A DNA stretch of 64,000 nt from CAMLOF01 sp041913045 (GTDB taxonomy: Bacteria > Pseudomonadota > Gammaproteobacteria > Burkholderiales > Burkholderiaceae_C). The notes below the pieces were generated by a model. That model was not told the DNA's origin. It saw nothing but the letters and a program-made list of their open reading frames with translations, and did no database searches. Position numbers and translations under genes: made by a program. The stretch's first letter is position 1. The number at the start of each line of letters is the position of its first letter. Location of the stretch: NCBI GenBank assembly GCA_041913045.1, contig JAYSGB010000022.1, positions 1-64,000 on the forward strand, read 5' to 3'. Shown here one piece after another: positions 36,289 to 45,155 of this stretch.

Positions 36289-37299
36289 TCAGCCTTTGGC
36301 CAGCGCCTCCCGCGCCATGGCCCATACCTCGCGGGGCGGCAGGGGTTTGAGCTTGTGGTTGCTCCAGAACTGGCGCCAATAACGGGCGCCGCGCTGGCCG
36401 TGGTACAGCCCCAGCATGTGGCGCGCAATGGCATACCAGGGCGTGCCGTCTTCCACGGCTTCGCGTTCCATGTAGGCAACCATCGCCTCCTCCACCGCTT
36501 CGCGGGTCACTGTGGATGGAGCGTCCCCATAGAACTGTTCGTCCCAGGTGCTGAGAAGCCAGGGGTTGTAGTAGGCCTCACGGCCCAGCATCACGCCATC
36601 CACGTGCTGCAGGTGCACGGAAACATCTTCGTTGGTCTTGACGCCACCGTTCACCGCGATGGTGAGCTGCGGGAAGTCCTGCTTCAACCTGTAGGCCAGC
36701 TCGTAGCGCAGCGGCGGCACTTCGCGGTTTTCCTTGGGGCTCAGGCCCTGCAGCCAGGCGTTGCGCGCATGCACGATGAAGACCTCGCACCCCGCTTCGC
36801 TGACCTTGCCGACGAAGTCGCGCACAAAGTCGTAGCTTTCCACCTTGTCGATGCCGATGCGGTGCTTGACCGTGACGGGCAGATCGACAGCGTCGCGCAT
36901 GGCCTTCACGCCGTCTGCCACCAGGGCGGGTTCGGCCATCAGGCAGGCACCGAAGGCGCCGCGTTGCACCCGTTCGCTGGGGCACCCGCAATTGAGGTTG
37001 ATTTCGTCGTAGCCCCACTCTTTACCGAGTTTGGCGGAAAACGCCAGATCGGCCGGTTCGCTGCCGCCCAATTGCAGCGCCACCGGATGTTCGCTGGCGT
37101 CCATGCGCAGGTGGCGCCGCACGCTGCCGTGCGTGAGCGCGCCGGTGGTCACCATCTCGGTGTAAAGGCGGGTGTGGCGGGTGAGCAGGCGGTGGAAGTA
37201 CCGGCAGTGCTTGTCAGTCCAATCGAGCATCGGCGCAACACTCAGGCGCCAAAGGTGCCGCGCATCAACAGCGCCAGAAACGGGGGCAGAAACAGTCAT
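36289..37299 (-). CDS. dusA: tRNA-dihydrouridine synthase A
   Basis: A 336-residue FMN enzyme that reduces U20/U20a in tRNA. The start LSVAPMLDWTDKHCRYFHRLL and the catalytic cysteine in NLNCGCPSERVQRGAFG are DusA-specific. VKHRIGID and AVNGGVKTNED continue the TIM-barrel FMN site. It lies on its own between the PAS-GGDEF-EAL gene (convergent) and the pha terminator. Confidence 0.95.
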   Translation of the reverse strand: MTVSAPVSGAVDARHLWRLSVAPMLDWTDKHCRYFHRLLTRHTRLYTEMVTTGALTHGSVRRHLRMDASEHPVALQLGGSEPADLAFSAKLGKEWGYDEINLNCGCPSERVQRGAFGACLMAEPALVADGVKAMRDAVDLPVTVKHRIGIDKVESYDFVRDFVGKVSEAGCEVFIVHARNAWLQGLSPKENREVPPLRYELAYRLKQDFPQLTIAVNGGVKTNEDVSVHLQHVDGVMLGREAYYNPWLLSTWDEQFYGDAPSTVTREAVEEAMVAYMEREAVEDGTPWYAIARHMLGLYHGQRGARYWRQFWSNHKLKPLPPREVWAMAREALAKG

Positions 37300-37324
37300 G
37301 GGGCGCGATTATCCCAGCCCCAAG

Positions 37325-37347
37325 AAAAAACCCGCCGAAGCGGGTTT
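37325..37347 (-). terminator. Intrinsic terminator of the pha operon
   Basis: On the minus strand ACCCGC-TTCG-GCGGGT is followed directly by a T-run, with AAA before the stem. It is a stable UUCG-loop hairpin 26 bases after the phaB stop. Confidence 0.88.
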
Positions 37348-37372
37348 GCTGGTACTGGTGTCGCAGGGGCAA

Positions 37373-38110
37373 TCAGCCCATGTGCAGGCCGCCGTTGCAG
37401 GAGAAGTCGGCGCCGGTGGTGAAGCCGGAGTCGTCACCCGCCAGCCAGGCGACGATGGAGCCGATTTCCTCAGGCGTACCCAGGCGCTTGACCGGGATGG
37501 TGGCCACGATCTTTTCCAGCACGTCCGGGCGGATGGCGCGCACCATTTCGGTGCCAATGTAGCCCGGGCTCACGGTGTTCACGGTCACACCCTTGGCTGC
37601 CAGTTCCTGCGCCAGGGCCATGGTGAAGCCGTGCATGCCAGCCTTGGCGGCGGAGTAGTTGGTCTGACCGGCCTGCCCTTTCTCGCCGTTGACCGACGAG
37701 ATCTGGATGATGCGGCCCCAGCCACGCTCCACCATGTCGGGCACCACCTGCTTGGTCACGTTGAACATGGAAGTCAGGTTGGTGTTGATGACCGCGTTCC
37801 AGTCGTCCAGCGTCATCTTCAGGAACATGCGGTCACGCGTGATGCCCGCGTTGTTCACCAGCACGTCGATGGGGCCGTGCTCTTCCTTGGCCTTGGTGAA
37901 GGCAGCGACCGTGGACTCCCAGTCAGCCACGTTGCCCACTGAGGCGTAGAACGTGAAGCCCAGGGCCTTCTGCTCGTCCAGCCACTTCTGGAAGTCGCGT
38001 GTGGGGCCGCAGCCCGCAATGACCTTGTATCCGCCCTTGGCCAGGCGCTGGCAGATGGCGGTACCGATGCCACCCATGCCTCCGGTGACGTATGCGACTT
38101 TCTGGCTCAT
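37373..38110 (-). CDS. phaB: Acetoacetyl-CoA reductase
   Basis: A 245-residue NADPH-linked short-chain dehydrogenase that makes (R)-3-hydroxybutyryl-CoA for PHB. The cofactor motif is TGGMGGIGTAICQRL, and the active site is ISSVNGEKGQAGQTNYSAAKAG with YxxxK. PhaB-typical SVGNVADWEST is present. A GAGGAG ribosome site precedes it. Last gene of phaC-phaA-phaB, followed by the terminator. Confidence 0.95.
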   Translation of the reverse strand: MSQKVAYVTGGMGGIGTAICQRLAKGGYKVIAGCGPTRDFQKWLDEQKALGFTFYASVGNVADWESTVAAFTKAKEEHGPIDVLVNNAGITRDRMFLKMTLDDWNAVINTNLTSMFNVTKQVVPDMVERGWGRIIQISSVNGEKGQAGQTNYSAAKAGMHGFTMALAQELAAKGVTVNTVSPGYIGTEMVRAIRPDVLEKIVATIPVKRLGTPEEIGSIVAWLAGDDSGFTTGADFSCNGGLHMG

Positions 38111-38152
38111 GGAATGCTCCTCTGTGTGTTGAGTAAAAGGGATGGTGTTGTT

Positions 38153-39331
38153 TCAGCGTTCGACCGTGAGCGACACGCCCATGCCGCCGCCAATGCACAG
38201 CGCGGCCAGGCCTTTCTTGGCGTCGCGGCGCTGCATTTCGTGCAGCAGCGTGACCAGGATGCGGCAGCCGGAAGCACCGATGGGGTGCCCGATGGCAATG
38301 GCGCCGCCGTTCACGTTGACACGTGCGGGGTCGATACCGAGTTCCTTGTTGACGGCGCAGGCCTGGGCTGCAAAAGCCTCGTTCAGCTCGAACAGGTCCA
38401 CGTCAGACGCCTTCCAGCCTGCGCGGGCCAGCGCCTTTTGCGACGCAGGCACCGGGCCCATGCCCATGGTGGCCGGGTCCAGGCCGCTGGTGCCGAAGCT
38501 GGCAATGCGCGCCAGGGGCTTGAGGCCCAGGGCCGCCGCCTTGCTGGCCTTCATCACCATCACGGCAGCCGCGCCGTCATTGATACCGGAGGCGTTGCCT
38601 GCGGTCACGCTACCAGCCTTGTCGAAGGCCGGGCGCAGGCCCGCCAGCGCTTCGGCGTTGGTCTTCTTGTTGATGAACTCGTCGGTGTCGAAGATCACCG
38701 GGTCACCCTTGCGCTGGGGAATGCTCACGGGGACGATTTCGTCCTTGAACTTGCCTGCTTCCTGTGCGGCGGAGGCCTTCTGCTGGCTGCCCAGGGCCAG
38801 TGCGTCCTGCATTTCGCGGGTGATGCCGTGGGCCTTGGCCACGTTCTCTGCGGTGATGCCCATGTGGTACTGGTTGTAGACGTCCCACAGGCCGTCGACG
38901 ATCATGGTGTCAACCATTTTCCAGTCGCCCATGCGCTGGCCGTCGCGCGAGCCGTTGAGCACGTGCGGGCTGGCGCTCATGTTTTCCTGGCCACCAGCAA
39001 TGACGATCTCGCTGTCGCCCCAGGCCACGGCCTGGGCAGCCAGCATCACGGCCTTGAGGCCGGAGCCGCACACGGCGTTGATAGTGAGCGCCGGGGTTTC
39101 CTTGGCAATGCCTGCCTTCATCATGGCCTGGCGGGCCGGGTTCTGGCCAGCGCCAGCCGCCAGCACCTGACCCATGATGACCTCACCGATCTGGTCGGCG
39201 CCCACACCAGTGCGCTCCAGCAGGGCCTTGATGACGATGCTGCCCAGCTCGGTGGCGGGGATCTTGGCGAGCGAGCCGCCGAACTTGCCTACGGCCGTGC
39301 GCGCTGCGCCGACGATGACGATGTCTTCCAT
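38153..39331 (-). CDS. phaA: Acetyl-CoA acetyltransferase (beta-ketothiolase)
   Basis: A 392-residue biosynthetic thiolase that condenses two acetyl-CoA. The acyl cysteine is in TINAVCGSGLKAV, the histidine in GGAIAIGHPIGASG, and the second cysteine in ALCIGGGMGVSL. ATG 39331 (MEDIVIVGAART) is the standard start; the upstream frame overlaps phaC spacing. Between phaC and phaB. Confidence 0.95.
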   Translation of the reverse strand: MEDIVIVGAARTAVGKFGGSLAKIPATELGSIVIKALLERTGVGADQIGEVIMGQVLAAGAGQNPARQAMMKAGIAKETPALTINAVCGSGLKAVMLAAQAVAWGDSEIVIAGGQENMSASPHVLNGSRDGQRMGDWKMVDTMIVDGLWDVYNQYHMGITAENVAKAHGITREMQDALALGSQQKASAAQEAGKFKDEIVPVSIPQRKGDPVIFDTDEFINKKTNAEALAGLRPAFDKAGSVTAGNASGINDGAAAVMVMKASKAAALGLKPLARIASFGTSGLDPATMGMGPVPASQKALARAGWKASDVDLFELNEAFAAQACAVNKELGIDPARVNVNGGAIAIGHPIGASGCRILVTLLHEMQRRDAKKGLAALCIGGGMGVSLTVER

Positions 39332-39387
39332 GTGTCTACTCCTCTTGGGGGTTGTCGAAGAATGTTCAGTGAGAGTTCCGGCGCACT

Positions 39388-41124
39388 TCAGGCCTTGGCC
39401 TTGACGTAACGGCCCGGAGCGGGTTCGATGGGTTTGTATTTGCGGTTGCCATACGCCTTGGGTGCAGCAATTTGCTTGCCAGCCTGACCCTTGAGCCAGC
39501 CAGACCAGTCCGTCCACCAGCTGCCGGGGTGTTCGGTGGCCGTTGCGAGCCAGTCGTCAAACTTGGCCGGAAAGCGGTTAGGCCCGATCCAATGGCTGCG
39601 CTTGCCTTTGCTAGCGGGGTTGATGACCCCGGCAATATGACCCGACGCGCCCATGACGAAGCGTTTGGGGCCGGACAAGTGCTGCGTGCTGGCGTACGCA
39701 CCGCCAATGGGCACGATGTGATCTTCACGCGAGCCGTAGATGTAAACCGGAATGTCGATCTTGCCCAGGTCGATCTTCTCGCCGCAAACCGTGGCCGCAC
39801 CGGGTTTGCACAGGCGGTTTTCCAGGTAAGTGTTGCGCAGGTACCAGGCGTAGTACGGGCCGGGCAGGTTGGTGCTGTCGCTGTTCCAGTACAACAGGTC
39901 AAAGGGCGGCGGGGACTCGCCCTTCAGGTAGTTGCCCACCACGTAGTTCCACACCAGGTCGTTCGGGCGCAGGAAGCTGAAGGTGGTGGCCAGGTCGCGG
40001 CCCGGGAGCAACCCGCCCTTGGCGAACTGCATCTCGCGGAACTTCACGAACGCTTCGTCGATGAAGACATCGAGCACACCCGTGTCGGAAAAGTCGAGGA
40101 AGGTAGTGAGGAAGGTGGCGCTGTGCACCGGCTTTTCGCCACGAGCCGCCAGCACGCCCAGTGCCGTGCCCAGCATGGTGCCACCTACGCAGAAGCCCAG
40201 GGCGTTGATCGTCTCGGCGCCAGTAATTTCTTGCACCAGGCCAATGGCCTTGATGACGGCGTCTTCGATGTAGTTGTCCCAAGTCTTCTGGGCGCAGGAC
40301 GCATCGGGGTTGCGCCAGCTCACCACGAAGGTGCGGTGCCCCTGCTCCACCGCGTAGCGGATCAGCGAGTTCTCGGGCTGCAGGTCAAGAATGTAGAACT
40401 TGTTGATGCAAGGAGGCACCAGCAGGAAGGGGCGCTCATACACCTTGGCGGTGAGCGGCTTGTATTCCAGCAACTGGAACAGTTCGTTTTCGAACACCAC
40501 CTGGCCTTCGCTGGTGGCCACGTTGCGGCCCACCTCAAAGGCGTTCTGGTCCGTCATGGACACCTGCCCCTGCTTCATATCGTTGAGCAGGTTCTGTATA
40601 CCCTTGGAGATGCTTTCGCCCTGCGTTTCCAGCGCCTTTTTCTGCGCTTCTGCGTTGAAGGCCATGAAATTGCTGGGTGCGCTGGCGTCTATCCACTGCT
40701 GCACCGCAAAGCTGACGCGGGCCTTGGTCTTGGTGTCGGCGTCCACCGCCTCGGCCATGGCCATGAGGGTGCGGGCGTTGAGCAGGTAGGCTGCTGCCGA
40801 AAACGCCGCCATGGGGTTGTTGTTCCAGGCTTCCGACGCAAAGCGGCGGTCCTTGGGCGGCTTGACCTGCAGCCCCTGGTTCCACAACTCGGCCAGGTCC
40901 TTCATGTAGGTCTGCTGGATCTCGACCCACTTTTCGGGGTCGAACTTCACGGGCTGCCCCGTGATCTTGCTGAACAGCTCCGACAGGTTGGCGCCGCTGG
41001 GCATGGCAAAACTGGGGGTGGGCGTACCGGACGCCTGCGCGGACTGCAGCATCTGCGTCCATTGCTGCATGGCTGACTGCTGGAACTGCTGGGCGGACTG
41101 CAGCCAGGGATTGTCAGAGGTCAT
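39388..41124 (-). CDS. phaC: Class I poly(R)-hydroxyalkanoate synthase
   Basis: A 578-residue synthase that polymerises 3-hydroxybutyryl-CoA on granules. The lipase-like box is GFCVGGTML with nucleophile C312. The acid and histidine lie in GSREDHIVPI and MGASGHIAGVINP. YPRINE-type substrates are not indicated; length and motifs fit class I. The ATG at 41124 is preceded by GGAGAC at ideal spacing; starts at 41145 and 41169 are less likely. First gene of phaC-A-B. Confidence 0.95.
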   Translation of the reverse strand: MTSDNPWLQSAQQFQQSAMQQWTQMLQSAQASGTPTPSFAMPSGANLSELFSKITGQPVKFDPEKWVEIQQTYMKDLAELWNQGLQVKPPKDRRFASEAWNNNPMAAFSAAAYLLNARTLMAMAEAVDADTKTKARVSFAVQQWIDASAPSNFMAFNAEAQKKALETQGESISKGIQNLLNDMKQGQVSMTDQNAFEVGRNVATSEGQVVFENELFQLLEYKPLTAKVYERPFLLVPPCINKFYILDLQPENSLIRYAVEQGHRTFVVSWRNPDASCAQKTWDNYIEDAVIKAIGLVQEITGAETINALGFCVGGTMLGTALGVLAARGEKPVHSATFLTTFLDFSDTGVLDVFIDEAFVKFREMQFAKGGLLPGRDLATTFSFLRPNDLVWNYVVGNYLKGESPPPFDLLYWNSDSTNLPGPYYAWYLRNTYLENRLCKPGAATVCGEKIDLGKIDIPVYIYGSREDHIVPIGGAYASTQHLSGPKRFVMGASGHIAGVINPASKGKRSHWIGPNRFPAKFDDWLATATEHPGSWWTDWSGWLKGQAGKQIAAPKAYGNRKYKPIEPAPGRYVKAKA

Positions 41125-41261
41125 GTTTGTCTCCGAAAAGTTCATGCGGGCAACCGGCAAGGGGCCCACAATATGGGTGTCTGGTTGTCAGTTTGGGGCC
41201 TTTGCATTGCGGCCGGCTGACGAGACCAACATTTCTCTCACACATGACCGAACGTTAACAC

Positions 41262-41540
41262 ATGTATCTCGTGGTTTTAGGCTGGGTTTACGTGGCCGTG
41301 CTGATGGCCCTTGCAGAAGCCTTCAGCGCCAACGGCACCATCCTGGGTGCCATTGTGACGCTGATTCTTTACGGTTTCGTGCCAGTCTCGCTGATTCTTT
41401 ATTTCATCAGCCGCAAGCAGCGCAAGTACGATGCCGCGAAGGCGGCTGAAAAGGCAGTTTCAGACTCGCCAGATGCAGGCGGCCATGCGCCCGGTGCTGC
41501 CGAGGTGGGCAGCGTCGCGCCGGTGCGAGAAGAAAAGTGA
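41262..41540 (+). CDS. Small two-helix membrane protein divergent from phaC
   Basis: A 92-residue protein: two hydrophobic helices (about 2-20 and 27-48, the second ending FISRKQRKYD), then an Ala/Glu/Pro-rich cytoplasmic tail. I know similar short membrane proteins from Comamonadaceae but no function. The last 81 bases overlap the end of pgeF on the other strand. Confidence 0.7.
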   Translation: MYLVVLGWVYVAVLMALAEAFSANGTILGAIVTLILYGFVPVSLILYFISRKQRKYDAAKAAEKAVSDSPDAGGHAPGAAEVGSVAPVREEK

Positions 41541-42248
41541 CGGGTTGCTCACTGTGCACCACGGCTCGGAACCATCGTTTCCGTGGATGGCCGTGATGCC
41601 CAGGCGGGCCAGCCTGTCTCGCGCAAGTGCTGGCAGATTGCACAGGTACTTCGGCCCAGTGCTGCCGTCCTTTGGCTGAAAGTGGCGCGCGGCAGCGGTG
41701 TCGTGCTCAACGAAGGCTGAGCGCACGTCTTCACCCACCTCGAATGCTGTTGGGCCGATGCAAGGCCCGAGCCACACCTGCACATGCTCACGCTGAGCTG
41801 GTGACTGCGCGCCAGGCCAGTCGCGGCAAAGCGATTCGATGACACCGATGCCGCCCCAGCCCACCAGGCCGCGCCACCCGGCGTGAACGGCTGCCACGCT
41901 GGTACCGTCCGCAGTGCTGAAGAGCAGCGGAAGGCAGTCAGCAACCATCACGGTACAGGCTACGCCGGGCTCGCTCGTCCAGCAGGCATCGGCCACGCTC
42001 TGGTCGGCTGCGTCAACGGTCACAGCCAAAACATCGCAGCCATGCACCTGCTGCAAAAACACAGGACGCGCTTGCAAACGCTCGGCCAGGCGCCTGCGGT
42101 TTTCAGCAACGGCGTCCGGCGCATCGCCCACGTGGTCGCCCATGTTCCAGTTGTTGAATGGCGGTGCCGACACACCGCCGTTGCGGGTGGTAAACGCGGC
42201 GCGCACGCCTGCCGGCCAATGCGTGCCGGCAACCATCAAGTCCTGCAC
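41460..42248 (-). CDS. pgeF: PgeF/YfiH-family multi-copper (laccase-domain) enzyme
   Basis: A 262-residue YfiH protein. FLQQVHGCDV, VMVADCLPLLF and AVHAGWRGL carry the conserved histidines and cysteine. The family was called polyphenol oxidase. It has since been tied to peptidoglycan editing and to purine nucleoside cleavage. The C-terminus FFSHRRD...TGRMAACIW is typical, so the antisense overlap with the small membrane gene involves real coding sequence. Four bases separate it from maiA. Confidence 0.88.
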   Translation of the reverse strand: MQDLMVAGTHWPAGVRAAFTTRNGGVSAPPFNNWNMGDHVGDAPDAVAENRRRLAERLQARPVFLQQVHGCDVLAVTVDAADQSVADACWTSEPGVACTVMVADCLPLLFSTADGTSVAAVHAGWRGLVGWGGIGVIESLCRDWPGAQSPAQREHVQVWLGPCIGPTAFEVGEDVRSAFVEHDTAAARHFQPKDGSTGPKYLCNLPALARDRLARLGITAIHGNDGSEPWCTVSNPSLFFSHRRDAAHLGSTGRMAACIWRV

Positions 42249-42252
42249 GCGA

Positions 42253-42930
42253 TCAGGCCTCGAAGTCAGGGCAGTTGCGCGGATGCGCCTTCTGGAAGGC
42301 GTCGAGCTTCATGCAAGCATCAAAGGCGGCCATGGTGAGCGGCAGGCCTTCGTACTTCAGCCCAAAACGCTGACCGTTGATGACCTGCGGCACCAGGCAG
42401 CAGTCGGCCAGCGTGGGCGTGTCGCCGTAGGAGTACACCGAGGGAGGCAGGCCTGCGGCGGCACGCTCTTTCTGGAGGTCCTGCAGGCGGCGCTCGTAGG
42501 ACTGCAGCCCTTCCAGCACCCAATGGTTGTACCAGTCGGCACGCTGCTGTTCGCTCAGGCCCAGTGTGCCCCCCAGGTATTTGAGGATACGAAGGTTGTT
42601 GATGGGATGGATCTCGCAGGCCACGGTCTGTGCCAGCGCACGAACACGGGCACGCCCCAGCGCATCGGCGGGCAGCAGCGCAGGCTCTGGGTGAGTCTCG
42701 TCCAGGTATTCGATGATGGCCATAGACTGGCTCAGCATCGCCTGCTCGGGGTCGCCCTGCAGGTCGAGCACGGGCACCAATGTATCTGGGCTGACGGCGC
42801 GGTAGGCGTCCTGTCGGTGCTCGCCCTTGGCCAGATGCACCGACACGTACTCGTAAGGCAAACCCTTGAGGTTGAGCGCGATGCGCACGCGGAAGGACGT
42901 GCCCGAACGGAAGTAGTTGTAGAGCTTCAT
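42253..42930 (-). CDS. maiA: Maleylacetoacetate isomerase (zeta-class GST)
   Basis: A 225-residue glutathione-dependent isomerase. The motif SGTSFRVRIALNLKGLPYE at the N-terminus corresponds to the zeta-class SSCSWRVR-type site. QSMAIIEYLDETHP binds glutathione. It converts maleylacetoacetate or maleylpyruvate, in homogentisate or gentisate breakdown. No homogentisate gene is adjacent. ATG 42930 is preferred to 42960. Confidence 0.9.
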   Translation of the reverse strand: MKLYNYFRSGTSFRVRIALNLKGLPYEYVSVHLAKGEHRQDAYRAVSPDTLVPVLDLQGDPEQAMLSQSMAIIEYLDETHPEPALLPADALGRARVRALAQTVACEIHPINNLRILKYLGGTLGLSEQQRADWYNHWVLEGLQSYERRLQDLQKERAAAGLPPSVYSYGDTPTLADCCLVPQVINGQRFGLKYEGLPLTMAAFDACMKLDAFQKAHPRNCPDFEA

Positions 42931-42984
42931 GGTCGAAAGTTTAAGGCCCGCCGACAACATGCGGGCGGCACGCGGTTACCCCGC

Positions 42985-43707
42985 TCAACGCCCCACGACA
43001 AGCCGGATGGCTGGCAGCACCTGTTCGGCCTCGGTGCGGCGCTCCAGGGCCATGCGCATGTTCATCTGCGCCACCTCGGTATGTTCCACTGCCAGGGCCT
43101 GCGCGCGCGCGCCCTGCCCTGCGCGTAGCGCGTCAAAAAGCATGTGGTGCTGGCGGTGTGCGTAGAGCATCCAATCGCGGTCCAGCGCCAGGGTGCCCTG
43201 CATGGGGAGCATGGCAGACGCGGGCGCGAAGGGCAGCTTGTCATTCATGGCCACGGCCCTTTGCAGCGCGCGGTTGCCGCTGGCTTCCAGAATGAAGGCG
43301 TGGAAGCGGTCGTTCATGTCGGCGTATGCCGCGTAGCTTTCCAGCGTGAGCGGGTTGGCCGCCAGCACTTGGTCGCCTTCGTCCAGGCAGGCCTGCAGTT
43401 GGGCCTGCAACTGGCGGGGCACGCCGTGCTCGGCTACCAGGCGCGCAGCCATGCCTTCCAGGTGGCCGCGCACGGCAATGGCGTCGCTCACTTCCTGAGC
43501 GGTGTACTGCCGTACCAGGTAGCCGCCGGTGCCGTTGGACTCGACCAGCCCTTCCTGCTCCAACGTGGCCAGCGCGGCGCGCACAGGCGTGCGCGAAGCA
43601 CCCAGTTGTTCTGCCAGTTGCTGTTCGGCCAAGCGCTGGCCGGGCGCGAAATCGCCCCGCAGGATGCGGTCGCGCAGTTGCATCAAAACGGTTTCTTGCA
43701 CGCTCAT
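42985..43707 (-). CDS. GntR-family (FCD) regulator of the Rieske oxygenase operon
   Basis: A 240-residue regulator. The helix-turn-helix is AEQLGASRTPVRAALATLEQEGLV; the FCD ligand domain follows with the typical histidines in NDRFHAFILEASGN. It is divergent from the oxygenase operon, and the 95-base gap contains a perfect 16-base palindrome. Repression relieved by an aromatic substrate or product is the usual scheme. ATG 43707 is chosen; the longer frame to 43773 reads through the operator. Confidence 0.9.
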   Translation of the reverse strand: MSVQETVLMQLRDRILRGDFAPGQRLAEQQLAEQLGASRTPVRAALATLEQEGLVESNGTGGYLVRQYTAQEVSDAIAVRGHLEGMAARLVAEHGVPRQLQAQLQACLDEGDQVLAANPLTLESYAAYADMNDRFHAFILEASGNRALQRAVAMNDKLPFAPASAMLPMQGTLALDRDWMLYAHRQHHMLFDALRAGQGARAQALAVEHTEVAQMNMRMALERRTEAEQVLPAIRLVVGR

Positions 43708-43733
43708 GACGGGTACTGTACACTGGATTTTTG

Positions 43734-43749
43734 AAACGGTATACCGTTT
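43734..43749. promoter_or_regulatory. Perfect operator palindrome AAACGGTATACCGTTT
   Basis: A 16-base perfect palindrome, centred 61 bases before the oxygenase ATG and 34 bases before the GntR ATG. It has the symmetric form of GntR/FCD operators. Flanking GTAC-rich bases (GTACTGTACAC) may be a second weaker site. Confidence 0.75.
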
Positions 43750-43802
43750 TACTTTTTTGGTACACAACCTCAAGTAAACAACCCTATCTGGCAGGACGAG
43801 AC

Positions 43803-45155
43803 ATGAAGGCTGAGCAGAACGAACTCATCACCCGCGTAGGCCCGGGCACCCCTGGCGGCCAGCTGCTGCGGCACTACTGGCAGCCCGTGGCATTGGTTGA
43901 CGAGTTCGACCCGGCGCTGGACCCGCGCATGGCCAAACGGCCCATGAAGGCAGTTCGCCTGCTGGGCCAGGACCTCGTGCTGTTCAAGGACGACCAGGGC
44001 CGCTGGGGCCTGCTGGACCGTGACTGCCCCCACCGTGGCGCCGACCTGGCCTTTGGCCGCCACGAGGGCGACGGCGTGCGCTGCCCCTTCCATGGGTGGA
44101 AGTTCAACGCCCACGGCCATTGCACCGAAACTCCGGCAGAACCGGAAGGCAGCACGCTGTGCCAGCGCGTGCGCCAGCGCAGCTACCCGGTGGTGGAGAA
44201 AAGCGGCATCCTCTTCGCCTGGATGGGCCCGGAAGGTCAGGAGCCCGCACCCTTTCCGGCTTTCGACTGCTTCACCGCCCCCAACACCCACACCTTCGCT
44301 TTCAAGGGCTGGCTGGACTGCAACTGGCTGCAGGCCTTGGAGGTGGGCATCGACCCCGCACACGCGTCTTACCTGCACCGCTACTTCCAGGATGAGTCGC
44401 TGGAGACCAGCTATGGCAAGCAGTTCCGCGGCGCTTCAGCCGGCTCGGACTGGCCCATGACCAAGGTTTTGCGCGAATACGGCCGCCCCGAGATCCACGT
44501 GAACCCCGCCGACCACGGCCTGCAGCTCATTGCCCTGCGCCACCTGAACGAACAGCTCACCCACGTGCGCGTCACCAACCAAGTATTCCCGCAGGCCTTC
44601 GTCATCCCCTTGTCGGCTGACATCACCATCACCCAATGGCACGTGCCCGTGGACGACACGCACTGCTACTGGTATGCCATCTTCACAGGGTTCCGCGAAC
44701 CGTTGAACAAGGCGCAGATGCGCGAGCAGCGTCTGGCGCTGTACACCCTGCCCGACTACAAACCCCGCGTGGGACGCCACAACGACTGGGGTTTCAACGC
44801 GGACGAACAGCTCACCGAAACCTACACCGGCATGGGTCAGGACATCAACGTGCACGACCAGTGGGCGGTCGAGTCGCCCGGCCCCATCCAAGACCGTACA
44901 CGCGAACACCTGGGCACGTCCGACAAAGGCATCATGGCCTACCGCCGCATGCTGATCAAGGCGATTGAAACGGTGCAGGCAGGCGGCACCCCACCCATGG
45001 TTCTGGCGCCTGAGCAGGCTGCGGCCATGCAAGGCCCCTCCACCGTGGACAGCATTGCCCCAGCCGATGCATGGGACGCGCACTGGCGCCAGGTGGACGC
45101 CACCAAGCGCGACGGCGCGCCGTGGCGCCAGGCAAACGAACCCGCCAATGCCTGA
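43803..45155 (+). CDS. Rieske non-heme iron oxygenase, alpha subunit
   Basis: A 450-residue ring-hydroxylating oxygenase. The Rieske [2Fe-2S] site is C75-x-H77 (DCPHRGADLAF) and C94-x2-H97 (RCPFHGWKF). The mononuclear iron triad fits D184-x2-H187-x4-H192 (GIDPAHASYLHRY). It resembles the phenoxybenzoate-dioxygenase-like, single-subunit type; no beta subunit is present. Genes for a glutamine-synthetase-like enzyme and a ferredoxin follow in the same operon. A reductase gene is not seen. Substrate unknown; an aromatic amine or amide is inferred from the second gene. Confidence 0.92.
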   Translation: MKAEQNELITRVGPGTPGGQLLRHYWQPVALVDEFDPALDPRMAKRPMKAVRLLGQDLVLFKDDQGRWGLLDRDCPHRGADLAFGRHEGDGVRCPFHGWKFNAHGHCTETPAEPEGSTLCQRVRQRSYPVVEKSGILFAWMGPEGQEPAPFPAFDCFTAPNTHTFAFKGWLDCNWLQALEVGIDPAHASYLHRYFQDESLETSYGKQFRGASAGSDWPMTKVLREYGRPEIHVNPADHGLQLIALRHLNEQLTHVRVTNQVFPQAFVIPLSADITITQWHVPVDDTHCYWYAIFTGFREPLNKAQMREQRLALYTLPDYKPRVGRHNDWGFNADEQLTETYTGMGQDINVHDQWAVESPGPIQDRTREHLGTSDKGIMAYRRMLIKAIETVQAGGTPPMVLAPEQAAAMQGPSTVDSIAPADAWDAHWRQVDATKRDGAPWRQANEPANA

